DNA of 64,000 nucleotides from assembly GCF_015477605.1 (NCBI RefSeq), contig NZ_JADLQX010000013.1:1-64000 (forward strand). Reading direction: 5' to 3'. Below the pieces are notes generated by a model that was not told the DNA's origin, ran no database searches, and saw nothing but the letters and a program-made list of their open reading frames with translations. Origin of the DNA: Nocardia amamiensis. Lineage in GTDB: Bacteria > Actinomycetota > Actinomycetes > Mycobacteriales > Mycobacteriaceae. Shown here piece by piece: positions 34,508 through 42,683 of the stretch. A program made the translations under genes and the position numbers. How positions within the stretch are numbered: position 1 is the first letter of the stretch; the number at the start of each line of letters is the position of its first letter.

Positions 34508-35899
34508 TCAGGCGGACGCCCGTGCCGCCGACAGCAATTCGGCGACCACGCCCGGTACGGCGTCGGCCAGCTCCGCGATGTCGGGCACCAGTTCCTTGCA
34601 GGCGATGAAGCCGAAGTTGAGCTTGTCGTTGTTCGACAGCACGGTCACGGTCAGCCCGGCGCCGTGGAACACCGGTCCGAACGGGTACATCGCGTCCACG
34701 CGTACGCCGAGGAAGTACAGCGGCATCGGGGGACCTGGCACGTTGGACACCACCAGGTTGTGCACCACCGGGTGCATCTCGGCCAGCTTCAGCGACGAGT
34801 ACATGCGTGCGGCGAGCCGGAACGCGTTCGGGGGAGCGTATTTCGACCAGTCCTGCAGGAAGTCCGCGCCGAGCAGTTCGTGTTCTTCTTTGGCGCCGCG
34901 ATTGCTTTCGGCCACCTCGTGCAAGCGTTCCACCGGATCGGCGATATCGGTGCCGAGCCGTGCGAACAGCGTGGACACCTTGTTGATGCCCGCGGTATGC
35001 CGTGTCGAGTCGTGCACGGACACCGGCACGGACGCGATCAGTGAGCGATCCGGCAATTCCTCGTGCCGCTCCAGATAGACGCGCAGTGCCCCGGCGACGA
35101 CGGTCAGCAGGACGTCGTTCACCTTGACCCCGAACGCGGAGCGGATCTCCTTGACGGCGTCGAGCTCGGCATCGGCGAACGCGACGGTGCGATGCGGGGT
35201 GATGGCTAGGTTGAACGGCGTGCGCGGAGCGGAGAACGGTATGGCCATGCCGGTCTTGTTCTGTCGGCGGCGCTGCGCGAAACCGGCTACCACGCCGACC
35301 GTTTTCGGCACCAGGCCGAGCATGCCCGCTTTGGTCGGGAATTTCACCACCGCCTCCGCCAGCAGACGCCAGTCGCTCGGCTTCGATTCGGGATGCCACT
35401 CCTGGTCGGGCACCGGCTTAGTGGCGCCCGGTTCCAGATCGCACAGATGCATCATCAGATTGCTTCCCGTGATGCCGTCCACGGCGGCGTGGTGGTATTT
35501 GCAGATCACCGCCACCTTGCCACCGTCGAGGCCCTCCACCACGGATAACTCCCAGAGCGGGCGGTCGCGGTCCATGGGGCGGCCGGCGATGTCGCCGACC
35601 AGCTCGGCGAGTTCGCGGTGTCCGGCCGGCGCGGCGATCGCGATCCTGCGCACGTGGTAGTCGAGGTCGAAATTCTCGTCCTCCACCCAGACGGGATGGT
35701 CGAGGTTGAACGGCACCTCGTACACCCGGCGGCGCATCTGCGGGATCAGCGGCAGTCGCCTGCCCAGTTCGGCTTTGAAGCTGTCGAATGAGTAGTCCGC
35801 CGACGTCGGGTCGAGGATCAGCAGCGCGCAGACGTGGAGGTGCTGGGTCCCGGTTTCCAGGTAGAGGAAGCTGGCATCCAATCCGGTCAATCGTTCCAT
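34508..35899 (-). CDS. Wax ester synthase/diacylglycerol acyltransferase (WS/DGAT)
   Basis: A 463-residue acyltransferase of the Tgs/AtfA family. The catalytic motif HHAAVDG is at residues 136-142, the N-terminus is the usual 'MERLTGLDASFLYLE', and 'LVVSNVPGPPMPLYFLG' and 'NDKLNFGFIACKELV' are family marks. It joins acyl-CoA to diacylglycerol or fatty alcohols at the membrane/lipid-body surface, making storage lipid. A perfect 16-bp KstR-like palindrome sits 13 bases upstream of the start, so lipid-responsive control is likely. Confidence 0.95.
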   Translation of the reverse strand: MERLTGLDASFLYLETGTQHLHVCALLILDPTSADYSFDSFKAELGRRLPLIPQMRRRVYEVPFNLDHPVWVEDENFDLDYHVRRIAIAAPAGHRELAELVGDIAGRPMDRDRPLWELSVVEGLDGGKVAVICKYHHAAVDGITGSNLMMHLCDLEPGATKPVPDQEWHPESKPSDWRLLAEAVVKFPTKAGMLGLVPKTVGVVAGFAQRRRQNKTGMAIPFSAPRTPFNLAITPHRTVAFADAELDAVKEIRSAFGVKVNDVLLTVVAGALRVYLERHEELPDRSLIASVPVSVHDSTRHTAGINKVSTLFARLGTDIADPVERLHEVAESNRGAKEEHELLGADFLQDWSKYAPPNAFRLAARMYSSLKLAEMHPVVHNLVVSNVPGPPMPLYFLGVRVDAMYPFGPVFHGAGLTVTVLSNNDKLNFGFIACKELVPDIAELADAVPGVVAELLSAARASA

Positions 35900-35911
35900 A
35901 GCGAAAGCCTA

Positions 35912-35927
35912 CTAGAACGCGTTCTAG
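35912..35927. promoter_or_regulatory. Perfect 16-bp KstR-like palindrome
   Basis: CTAGAACGCGTTCTAG, a perfect palindrome containing TnnAACnnGTTnnA. It is 13 bases upstream of WS/DGAT and about 150 bases from the divergent hydrolase/oxidoreductase pair, so it may serve both. Confidence 0.7.
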
Positions 35928-36076
35928 ATTTGCGGCGCAAACCGGAATGCCGCGAGGTTGCCTCGCGGTAGGGTATTTTGTGTGTTACTGAGAGTCCTAT
36001 ATATGTGTATGATCCTTGCTACGCAGGCGTAGGAATCCTGCGCCTGCGTGGACGAGTGAGGGATCGAGGAGTACCG

Positions 36077-36979
36077 ATGAAGCTACTTCGCAGGGCTGGG
36101 CGACGTCCGGATACCGACCCGGGACCGGTCGCGCTGCATGCCCGCAACGTGCGGTTCGATTGGGCGGGCACGCCCTTGCACTGGATGCCCGCCGAGCCCA
36201 TCGCCTCGCATCTGATCAACTCGCTGAACCTGCTGCTGCCCGAAGGCGAGCGCATGTTCTGCGCCGCCTACGCCGAGGCACTGCCCTACGTGCGGGATGA
36301 CAAGTTGCGCGAGGCGATGCTCGGCTTCATCGGTCAGGAATCGATGCACGCCGAGACCCACGACAAGGTGCTGCACGAGGTGCTCGCCGCCCACGGCATC
36401 GATCCCGGGCGCTATCTGCGGCATGCCGAGTACCTGTTCCGCCGGACGCTCGGTCCCGGGGACGCCGACGGCGTCGCGCGCAGGCAGGTGCTGATCGAGC
36501 GGCTGGCTTTCATCGCCTGCCTGGAGCACTTCTTCGCCTACCTCGGCGACTGGGTGCTCAACGCCGATCTGGAGCGGTTCCACGCCGACCCGCGCATGGC
36601 GGACCTGTTCCGCTGGCACGGCGCCGAGGAGGTCGAACATCGCCATGTCGCACACGACGTGGCGGTGTACTTCGGCGCCGGTTACCTGCGGCGGGCCGGA
36701 CTGATGACGCTGGTGTTCCCGATCTTCCTGACCTTGGTGCTGCGCGGCACCAAATTCCTTATCCACCAGGACCCAGAGCTGCCCGACCTGGGCTATCCGC
36801 GATTGCTGACGCGGGTCTTCGGCGCGATGTGGCGCGGTGCGTTGCCCGGGGTCCCTTCGCTGCTGTGGAGCGCGTTGAGCACTTTCAAGCCCGGCTACCA
36901 CCCGGACTCGGTCGGTTCGACGGCGCAGGCCGTGGCTTACCTGGCCAAATCCCCTGCCGCCCAGGCGATCGCCTCGTGA
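36077..36979 (+). CDS. Predicted metal-dependent hydrolase (PF10118)
   Basis: A 300-residue protein of the 'Metal_hydrol' family. The helical core has many acidic/His pairs: 'EGERMFCAAYAEALP', 'FIGQESMHAETHDKVLH', 'IACLEHFFAYL' and 'WHGAEEVEHRHVAHDV'. These ExxH-type repeats resemble ferritin-like di-iron sites more than a hydrolase, so an oxygen-activating role is plausible. It has GAGGAG seven bases before ATG 36077 and overlaps a 2Fe-2S reductase by four bases. The pair probably forms an iron oxygenase and its electron donor acting on lipids; this is inferred. Confidence 0.85.
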   Translation: MKLLRRAGRRPDTDPGPVALHARNVRFDWAGTPLHWMPAEPIASHLINSLNLLLPEGERMFCAAYAEALPYVRDDKLREAMLGFIGQESMHAETHDKVLHEVLAAHGIDPGRYLRHAEYLFRRTLGPGDADGVARRQVLIERLAFIACLEHFFAYLGDWVLNADLERFHADPRMADLFRWHGAEEVEHRHVAHDVAVYFGAGYLRRAGLMTLVFPIFLTLVLRGTKFLIHQDPELPDLGYPRLLTRVFGAMWRGALPGVPSLLWSALSTFKPGYHPDSVGSTAQAVAYLAKSPAAQAIAS

Positions 36980-38082
36980 CTCCGCGGCCCGTCCCCGACC
37001 AGCTGCCCGCGGACCTGTTCGGCAAGCCTGCTCGCGACCGCACGGTGCGCGTGGTCGACGCGGTGGCCTCCGCGCGACTGCGCTGGACCACACTGGTCAA
37101 CCGACGCGATCCGCATCCGAAAGTGGACGACCACCGCCTCGCCCTGGTGGTGACCGAACGGCGGATCGAGGCGCGCGACCAGGACGTGGTGAGCCTGCGG
37201 CTGGCCGCGGCCGACGGGCGCGTGCTGCCGCCGTGGCGGCCCGGCGCCCACGTGGACCTCGAGCTGCCCTCCGGGAGGCTGCGGCAGTATTCGCTGTACG
37301 GCGACCCGGCGGACACCCGCGCCTACCGGGTGGCGGTGCGCCGCATCCCGGAAGGTGGCGGTGGTTCGGTGGAGGTGCACGACGGCCTCCCGGTAGGGAC
37401 GCCGATCATGGTGCGCGGACCGCGCAACGCGTTCCCGTTCGCCGTGCCCGGCCACGGATCCCCGGCCGCTCGTTTACATTTCGTCGCGGGCGGCATCGGC
37501 ATCACGCCGATTCTGCCCATGGCCAGGCTGGCGCACCGCCTCGGGATCGAGTGGTCGATGGTGTACACCGGCCGCAGCCGCGACACCCTGCCGTTCCTCG
37601 ACGAGATCGCGGGATTCGGCGATCGCGTCATCGTGCGCACCGACGACGAGCATGGGCTCCCCGACGCCGCCGCCTTGCTGCCCGGAGTCGGGGCCGACAC
37701 CGCGGTCTACTGCTGCGGACCGGTACCGATGATCACGTTGATCGCCGACGCCGTACGCGAAATGCCCTATGTGGAACTGCATTCCGAGCGCTTCTCGCCA
37801 CCGCCGATCGTGAACGGGACGCCGTTCGAGATCCAATTCGCCTCCACGGGAGAGGTCGTCGAGGTGGCAGCCGACCGTTCCGCGCTCGACACCATCCTGC
37901 AGACCCGGCCCGACCGGCCGTACTCGTGCAGACAGGGTTTCTGCCGGACCTGCAAGGTTCGTGTGCTGGCCGGTGCGCCGGACCATCGCGACAGCGTGCT
38001 CACCGATGCCGAACACGAGGCGGGCGAGATGCTCGTCTGCGTGTCCCGTGCCGAGGGCGGGCGGCTCGTGCTCGATCTGTGA
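36976..38082 (+). CDS. PDR/VanB-type ferredoxin-NAD(P)H oxidoreductase
   Basis: A 368-residue three-domain reductase. The flavin-binding barrel has 'PGAHVDLELPSGRLRQYSLYG'. The NAD-binding part has 'FVAGGIGITPILPM' and 'VYCCGPVPMI'. The C-terminal plant-type 2Fe-2S domain has 'YSCRQGFCRTC' and a final 'MLVCVS' that supply four cysteines. It passes electrons from NAD(P)H to a partner oxygenase, most simply the overlapping PF10118 protein. An N-terminal extension of about 40 residues before the barrel is rich in arginine. Confidence 0.93.
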   Translation: MTPRPVPDQLPADLFGKPARDRTVRVVDAVASARLRWTTLVNRRDPHPKVDDHRLALVVTERRIEARDQDVVSLRLAAADGRVLPPWRPGAHVDLELPSGRLRQYSLYGDPADTRAYRVAVRRIPEGGGGSVEVHDGLPVGTPIMVRGPRNAFPFAVPGHGSPAARLHFVAGGIGITPILPMARLAHRLGIEWSMVYTGRSRDTLPFLDEIAGFGDRVIVRTDDEHGLPDAAALLPGVGADTAVYCCGPVPMITLIADAVREMPYVELHSERFSPPPIVNGTPFEIQFASTGEVVEVAADRSALDTILQTRPDRPYSCRQGFCRTCKVRVLAGAPDHRDSVLTDAEHEAGEMLVCVSRAEGGRLVLDL

Positions 38083-38112
38083 CTTCGCCCTGGAGGTAAC
38101 CGGCGCTCGGCG

Positions 38113-38619
38113 TCAACCGCGGGTCGCGGCGAGTTCGGCCTCGATGGCCTCGACTCGCTCGGCCGCGATGCCCCACGGGTGCTCGACGCCGACCCGGCGA
38201 TCGAGATCCCACAGCACGCATTCCTCGTCCGGAGCCGCCACCAACCCCCACGCCACCACGGTGCGGCCGAGCTGCTCGGCCATGGTCCCGTGCGAATTAT
38301 CCGGGGGACCGGCGCCTTCGGGGAAGTGGTGGAGGAAGCGGCCGTAGGCTTTCGTGCAGAAGTCCGCGTAGCGCGTCGTGCACAGGATGAAACCGTGCCA
38401 CGCCTCGTCGACCGCGTGCGACGGCATGCCGATCACCTGGTCGTCGCGCATGGCGGCGCCGCAGCAGAGCAGCCACTGCCGTAATCCCTTGTCCACCAGG
38501 TCCCGCGGCTGCCAGGGACAGGTCTTGTACACGGCATCGGGCAGTTCCAGCGCGTCGACGGCGGAGCGGACGGTCGCCAGGTCGATGTCGCGAGGCCTGC
38601 GGAAACTGAATGACACCAC
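38113..38619 (-). CDS. GRDP/DUF1399-like His-Trp protein
   Basis: A 168-residue protein. The middle 'MPSHAVDEAWHGFILCTTRYADFCTKAYGRFLHH' segment (conserved D-x-x-W-H) recalls the 'glycine-rich domain-containing protein-like' family (DUF1399), in which this block repeats in eukaryotes. The role is unknown; the His/Cys/Trp cluster may bind metal. It is divergent from the gene for a membrane protein with a Ser/Cys/Gly-repeat tail, and I suspect the two are functionally linked. Confidence 0.65.
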   Translation of the reverse strand: MVSFSFRRPRDIDLATVRSAVDALELPDAVYKTCPWQPRDLVDKGLRQWLLCCGAAMRDDQVIGMPSHAVDEAWHGFILCTTRYADFCTKAYGRFLHHFPEGAGPPDNSHGTMAEQLGRTVVAWGLVAAPDEECVLWDLDRRVGVEHPWGIAAERVEAIEAELAATRG

Positions 38620-38732
38620 AGTTCACTGTACGTGCGGGCTGGTGGACCGCTACCGTTTTGGCATGCGCGCTCAGGCCCGGAGGAGGCGGCGCGTGACCAC
38701 GGAGGGACCGGCGCTGCCGGAAAGGACACGAT

Positions 38733-39116
38733 ATGGAAGTACTCATCCTTCTTTTCGCTCTGGTGATACTGGTACTCCTCATAGCGGTCCCGATCATCGT
38801 GGTGGTTGTCGTCCTCCGCTCGCTACGCAACCGGCACCTCCCACCGCCGAATGGACCGTGGCGCGTATCCCGGGGCGGAGGGTATGACCACCACGGCGGA
38901 TCCACCGACCCCTTCTGGGCCGCGGGCGGCGCCGGTCTGATCGGCGGGCACGACCCCGGCCATCCGACTGGCTGCGGCGGGGGCCATCACGGTAGTAGTT
39001 GCGGCGGAGGAAGCAGCAGTAGCTGCGGTGGGGGGAGCAGCTCCAGCTGTGGTGGCGGAAGCAGTTCCAGCTGCGGCGGTGGGGGTGGCGGCAGCAGCTG
39101 CGGCGGCGGGTCCTGA
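38733..39116 (+). CDS. Membrane-anchored protein with SSSSCGGG-repeat tail
   Basis: A 127-residue protein. One hydrophobic helix (residues 3-29) is followed by a basic stretch, which implies a cytoplasmic tail if the basic side faces inward. The C-terminal 45 residues are almost only Gly, Ser, Cys and His: 'GCGGGHHGSSCGGG', then three SSSSCGGG units. Similar Cys-Gly tails end TIGR04222-type membrane proteins, but that domain is absent here. Cysteines spaced by eight residues suggest metal binding or post-translational modification. GGAAAGG precedes the ATG. I know of no proven function. Confidence 0.7.
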   Translation: MEVLILLFALVILVLLIAVPIIVVVVVLRSLRNRHLPPPNGPWRVSRGGGYDHHGGSTDPFWAAGGAGLIGGHDPGHPTGCGGGHHGSSCGGGSSSSCGGGSSSSCGGGSSSSCGGGGGGSSCGGGS

Positions 39117-39123
39117 CCGCAAT

Positions 39124-39154
39124 TTGACCTCAACCTGACTTCAGGTTCCATGCT
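39124..39154 (+). promoter_or_regulatory. SoxR-like box in a 19-bp-spacer promoter
   Basis: CCTCAACCTGACTTCAGG (39128-39145) matches the SoxR consensus CCTCAAGTTAACTTGAGG at 14 of 18 positions. It sits between TTGACC (-35, 39124-39129) and CATGCT (-10, 39149-39154), a 19-bp spacer as used by MerR-family activators. The oxidoreductase starts 50 bases downstream of the box. Confidence 0.65.
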
Positions 39155-39194
39155 GTCTTCGTTCGCGACGGCAAGGAACGATGGAGGTTGTGTC

Positions 39195-40187
39195 ATGCGG
39201 GCTGTGCAGGCCAGTGCGTTCGGTGGACCGGAAGTGCTCGCGGTGGACGAGTTGCCGGACCCGGTGGCCGGACCTGGTGAGGTGGTGGTCGACGTGGCGG
39301 CCGCCGATGTGATGTTCCTGGACACGCGGTTGCGTGGTGGCTGGGGGACGGACTTCTTCGCGATCGAGCCGCCGTACGTGCCCGGTGGCGCGGTCAGCGG
39401 CGTGGTGGCGTCGGTCGGCACTGATGTCGATCCGGCCTGGGTGGGCAAGCGGGTGTCCACTCCGACCGCGGCCAGCGGTATCGGCGGCGGCTTGCCGATC
39501 GGCGGGTACGCCGAGAAAGCGCTGGCCAAGGCGGAGACCTTGGTCGCGATCCGCAACGGGGTGACCATGACGCAGGCTGTCGCGCTCGCCCACGACGGCA
39601 GGACCGCGCTCGCGGTGTTCGACCGCGCCGCTGTTCAGCCCGGGGAATGGGTCTTGATCACCGCGGCGGGCGGTGGTCTCGGTATTTTGCTGATCCAGCT
39701 CGCCAAGGCGGCGGGCGCGAACGTCGTCGCCGCCGCGCGGGGCGCCGCGAAGCTGGAACTCGCCGGGCGGCTCGGCGCGACCGCCGTGGTCGACTACTCC
39801 GCGCCCGATTGGGCGGCGAAGGCGCGCGCCGCGACCGGTGGGGCGGGCGTCGACGTGGTGTTCGACGGCGCGGGCGGCGCGCTCGGCGAGGCCGCGGTCA
39901 CCGCCTCGGCGGAGGGCGGCCGATTCCTCGGATACGGGGCTGCCGCAGGCGAATTCGCCTCGTTGGACGGGGTGGCGGCGGAGCGTGGTGTCACCGTCTA
40001 CGGACTGTTCGACATCACCGGCGCCGGCACCGATTGGCAGGCACTCGCCCAGCGCGCCCAAGCCGAGGTTGCCGCCGGGCGGCTGGAGGTCGTCATCGGT
40101 CAGACGTTTCCGCTGGAACAGGCCGATCGGGCGCATGCCGCCATCGAGTCCAGGACTGCCGTAGGGCGGACTTTGTTAACGGTGTGA
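39195..40187 (+). CDS. Zinc-independent NADPH:quinone oxidoreductase (MDR family)
   Basis: A 330-residue medium-chain dehydrogenase/reductase. The N-terminal GroES-like part ('MRAVQASAFGGPEVLAV') and the Rossmann part with 'WVLITAAGGGLGILLIQLAKAAGANVVAAARG' fit quinone oxidoreductases. The zinc-binding cysteines of alcohol dehydrogenases are absent. It reduces quinones or enones with NADPH. The ATG at 39195 has GGAGG seven bases upstream. A SoxR-like promoter precedes it, in line with the response of Streptomyces SoxR targets to redox-active compounds. Confidence 0.9.
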   Translation: MRAVQASAFGGPEVLAVDELPDPVAGPGEVVVDVAAADVMFLDTRLRGGWGTDFFAIEPPYVPGGAVSGVVASVGTDVDPAWVGKRVSTPTAASGIGGGLPIGGYAEKALAKAETLVAIRNGVTMTQAVALAHDGRTALAVFDRAAVQPGEWVLITAAGGGLGILLIQLAKAAGANVVAAARGAAKLELAGRLGATAVVDYSAPDWAAKARAATGGAGVDVVFDGAGGALGEAAVTASAEGGRFLGYGAAAGEFASLDGVAAERGVTVYGLFDITGAGTDWQALAQRAQAEVAAGRLEVVIGQTFPLEQADRAHAAIESRTAVGRTLLTV

Positions 40188-40252
40188 ACAATCACTCCAG
40201 GCTGGACAAGTGATGTAGTGCACAAGCCCGGCGACGGCGCTACTGTGCCGGG

Positions 40253-40414
40253 GTGAACACTCTGCTCATTGTCGGTATCGTCATCGTGGTCCTCGGCTTC
40301 GTCGTCGCAGTCGTGCACTTCGCCAGTCGTCCGCCGAAGGATGCCGAGCCGTGGGACCGCGATGACGCCGAGGACTACGGGACCAGCTGGCACGAGAACT
40401 ACCGCGACGACTGA
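40253..40414 (+). CDS. Small single-pass membrane protein
   Basis: A 53-residue ORF from GTG 40253: one hydrophobic helix ('LLIVGIVIVVLGFVVAVV') followed by an acidic, Tyr/Trp-rich tail ending 'WHENYRDD'. The helix, charge pattern and high third-position GC support coding. It overlaps the 3' end of the convergent nitroreductase gene by 16 bases. The function is unknown. Confidence 0.6.
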   Translation: MNTLLIVGIVIVVLGFVVAVVHFASRPPKDAEPWDRDDAEDYGTSWHENYRDD

Positions 40415-40848
40415 CCCCGCTCGGCCGGGGTCAGCACCACCACCGCGATGGGCCGCTTGGTCAGCTTTTGATAGGCGCTGTAGCGACCCTGATTCACCTT
40501 GTCGACGATCGCCCAGCGCCGGGCGTAATCGGGATCATCCGGCAGTGTCGCCTGCGCCCGCACCGTCAGTTTGCGCCGCCCGACCTGGATCTCACACTCC
40601 GGTCGCGCCTTCAGGTTCGCCAGCCACCCCGGCGGCCGCGGCGAGCCGCCATTGGACGCTGTCACCAAATAATCTTCGCCGTCGCGCGCATACGTCAGCG
40701 CCGAGGTCCGGTCTTTGCCGCTCTTGCGTCCCAAGGTCCGCAGCAGCAGCGTCGGATTCCCCAGCAACAGGCGATGCCCGACCAGCCCGCCGGAGTTCTC
40801 GTACACCCACTGGTGCGCCTTCAATACCTTGATGAACAGACCGGCCAT
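40399..40848 (-). CDS. Deazaflavin (F420)-dependent nitroreductase family protein
   Basis: A 149-residue Ddn-like protein: 'LLLRTLGRKSGKDRTSALTYARDGEDYLVTASNGG' in separate short blocks, then 'WLANLKARPECEIQVG' and 'RRWAIVDKV'. The family binds coenzyme F420 and reduces nitroaromatics or quinones; the mycobacterial relative activates pretomanid. The start ATG 40848 gives a typical length. The gene lies just left of the tRNA gene that carries the integrated element. Confidence 0.9.
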   Translation of the reverse strand: MAGLFIKVLKAHQWVYENSGGLVGHRLLLGNPTLLLRTLGRKSGKDRTSALTYARDGEDYLVTASNGGSPRPPGWLANLKARPECEIQVGRRKLTVRAQATLPDDPDYARRWAIVDKVNQGRYSAYQKLTKRPIAVVVLTPAERGQSSR

Positions 40849-40960
40849 ACCTGACCCTCCAGTAGCTTTTCGACACCCAACCCTAAGTCACCAACCGCGA
40901 CTGGTCCCCACCCCGCCTGACCCGGTAGCATCCCCAACGCTCGCGGATTCCGCGCGGCAT

Positions 40961-41034
40961 GGGGCGGTAGCTCAGTCGGTTAGAGCCGTGGACTCATAAT
41001 CCATTGGTCGCGGGTTCGAGCCCCGCCCGCCCCA
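40961..41034 (+). tRNA. tRNA with CAT anticodon (Met or lysidine-type Ile)
   Basis: A complete cloverleaf: acceptor GGGGCGG (40961-40967) pairs with CCGCCCC (41027-41033), the D arm contains GCTCAGTCGGTTAGAGC, the anticodon loop is CTCATAA, and the T arm is GCGGG-TTCGAGC-CCCGC. The discriminator base is A and CCA is not encoded. CAT can be elongator Met or Ile2 with lysidine; sequence alone does not settle it. The 3' half is the attachment site of the element and is rebuilt unchanged at the left junction. Confidence 0.95.
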
Positions 41035-41039
41035 CAAAT
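40992..41039 (+). other. attL: left copy of the 48-bp attachment core
   Basis: 48 bases from the anticodon loop of the tRNA to five bases beyond its end, repeated exactly at 60290-60337. The integrase starts 92 bases to the right, the usual arrangement for tRNA-borne actinomycete elements. Confidence 0.92.
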
Positions 41040-41131
41040 GCTACTTGACCAGCGGAAACGCTGAACTCGACAGCCGAGTTGATCCAGAACAGCGCTCCGA
41101 CAGCAATGTATTTTGCCGGTAGAATCCGGAC

Positions 41132-42064
41132 ATGGGGCTGGATCTTGACGACATCCGAGAGCTTGCGGAGGACTTCGCGACGGAGTTGCGTCGCAAGAAC
41201 CGGAGCAAGCAGACCATCGACGGCTACCTCACGCGGATCAGGTACTTCGCGGCCTACCTCGAGGAGCGCGAGCTGCCGACCACGGCGCCGGACATCACCC
41301 GCGCCCATATCGGCGGCTACATCGAGGATCTGCTCACGCGGCCCAATCGGCGCACCGGTGAACCGTTGTCCCCCGAGTACGCGCGGGGTCAGTATCGGTC
41401 GCTGCAACAGTTCTTCAAATACCTTGCAGCCGAAGAGATCATCGACGCGAGTCCGTTCGACAAGATGAGCCCGCCTGCGGTCCCCGATCAAAAAGTGCCC
41501 GTACCAAGCATGGATGCGGTGAAGGCGCTGCTCGCAGAGTGCGACGGCACCGATTTCGCCGACCGACGCGACAACGCCATCATCCGGCTGTTCGCCGACA
41601 CCGGCATGAGGTGCGGCGAACTCGCACCGCTCGAGTTGGACTCGCTGGACTTCAACGAGAACACAGTGCTGGTGATCGGCAAGGGCGGCCGACCGCGCAC
41701 GTGCCCGTTCGGCGACAAGACCCGGACGGCGCTGCGGAGGTACCTCCGGGTGCGTGCGAAGCATCCGGGAGCGAAGAACGACAATCCGGCTCTCTGGCTC
41801 GGTTACCGCGGAGTGATGACCGACTCTGGTATCCGCCAGATGCTCGAGCGTCGATGCGACGCGGCCGGCATCGAACGTCTTCATCCTCATCAGCTCCGCC
41901 ACTTTTTCGCGCATACCTGGCTCGACAGCGGCGGCCAGGAGCAGGACCTGATGATGCTCGCCGGATGGCGTTCGCGTCAGATGCTGTCTCGCTACGGCGC
42001 CGCAGTCGCGGACAGTCGAGCGAAAGCAGCGCACCGCCGGGCCCGGCTGGGCGACAAACTGTAG
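41132..42064 (+). CDS. int: Tyrosine recombinase (integrase) of the element
   Basis: A 310-residue site-specific recombinase. An N-terminal SAM-like core-binding domain (residues 10-110) precedes the catalytic domain with Arg160 in 'DTGMRCGEL', 'HPHQLRHFFAH' (His253, Arg256), Trp279 in the place of the second His ('LAGWRS'), and the nucleophile Tyr288 in 'MLSRYGAA'. All residues needed for strand exchange are present. It joins attP to the tRNA gene. It lies right beside attL, as expected. Confidence 0.95.
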   Translation: MGLDLDDIRELAEDFATELRRKNRSKQTIDGYLTRIRYFAAYLEERELPTTAPDITRAHIGGYIEDLLTRPNRRTGEPLSPEYARGQYRSLQQFFKYLAAEEIIDASPFDKMSPPAVPDQKVPVPSMDAVKALLAECDGTDFADRRDNAIIRLFADTGMRCGELAPLELDSLDFNENTVLVIGKGGRPRTCPFGDKTRTALRRYLRVRAKHPGAKNDNPALWLGYRGVMTDSGIRQMLERRCDAAGIERLHPHQLRHFFAHTWLDSGGQEQDLMMLAGWRSRQMLSRYGAAVADSRAKAAHRRARLGDKL

Positions 42065-42134
42065 GCCGGATTCCGGTCGATGCAGCCTCAGGGGGCAACG
42101 GCAGGTCATGCGGCAAGGCGATACGGTTGCCTGT

Positions 42135-42665
42135 ATGACCGATGACTTCGTTGCGTGGGCTGCGCAGCTGGCACGGGACAATCTCTTCGGCATGCCTCGG
42201 CGGTGGCAGCACGTCCAAGGCGTTGCTCGGCATGCTCAGCAGGCCGTCGATGTGGTTGACGACGGCGACCTATTGTTGGCTGCGGCGTGGCTGCATGACA
42301 TCGGCTACGCGCCGTCGATCCGTAGGACCGGATTTCATCCAATTGATGGCGCCGAGTTCCTGCGGCGTGAGGGCGCGCCGGAGCGATTATGCGCTCTCGT
42401 CGCCAACCATTCGTGTGCTTGTGTCGAGGCGCGCAACCGCAATATCGAGATCAGCTGGCCGGATGAGCAGACAGCACTCCGCGACGCGCTGTGGTGGGCG
42501 GATATCACGACGACCCCAACCGGTGAGACGACGGATGTGCTTAGCCGCATCGCCGAGGTCCGCGAACGGTACGGCCCGGATCATGTCGTATCCAGGTCGT
42601 TGGCTGAGGCCGCGCCTGAGCTGATCGAAGCAGTTGACCGTACCGAGAAGCTGTTGCGTGGATAG
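42135..42665 (+). CDS. HD-domain protein
   Basis: A 176-residue HD-superfamily phosphohydrolase-like protein. It has 'WQHVQGVARHA' (first His, residue 26), 'AAAWLHDIGYAP' (His54-Asp55) and later 'WWADITTTPTG' with an Asp. Members cleave phosphoesters of nucleotides, often in signalling or defence. ATG 42135 is used. It lies between integrase and the Nudix gene, an association seen in other AICEs; its role in the element's life is unknown. Confidence 0.85.
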   Translation: MTDDFVAWAAQLARDNLFGMPRRWQHVQGVARHAQQAVDVVDDGDLLLAAAWLHDIGYAPSIRRTGFHPIDGAEFLRREGAPERLCALVANHSCACVEARNRNIEISWPDEQTALRDALWWADITTTPTGETTDVLSRIAEVRERYGPDHVVSRSLAEAAPELIEAVDRTEKLLRG

Positions 42666-42683
42666 TCAGCTGTTCATCGTCTG

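Noticed and set aside
40994..42193. 399-codon minus-strand frame over the tRNA and integrase
   Set aside because: It also begins in tRNA antisense and lies fully opposite the clear integrase gene, whose catalytic residues are on the plus strand.
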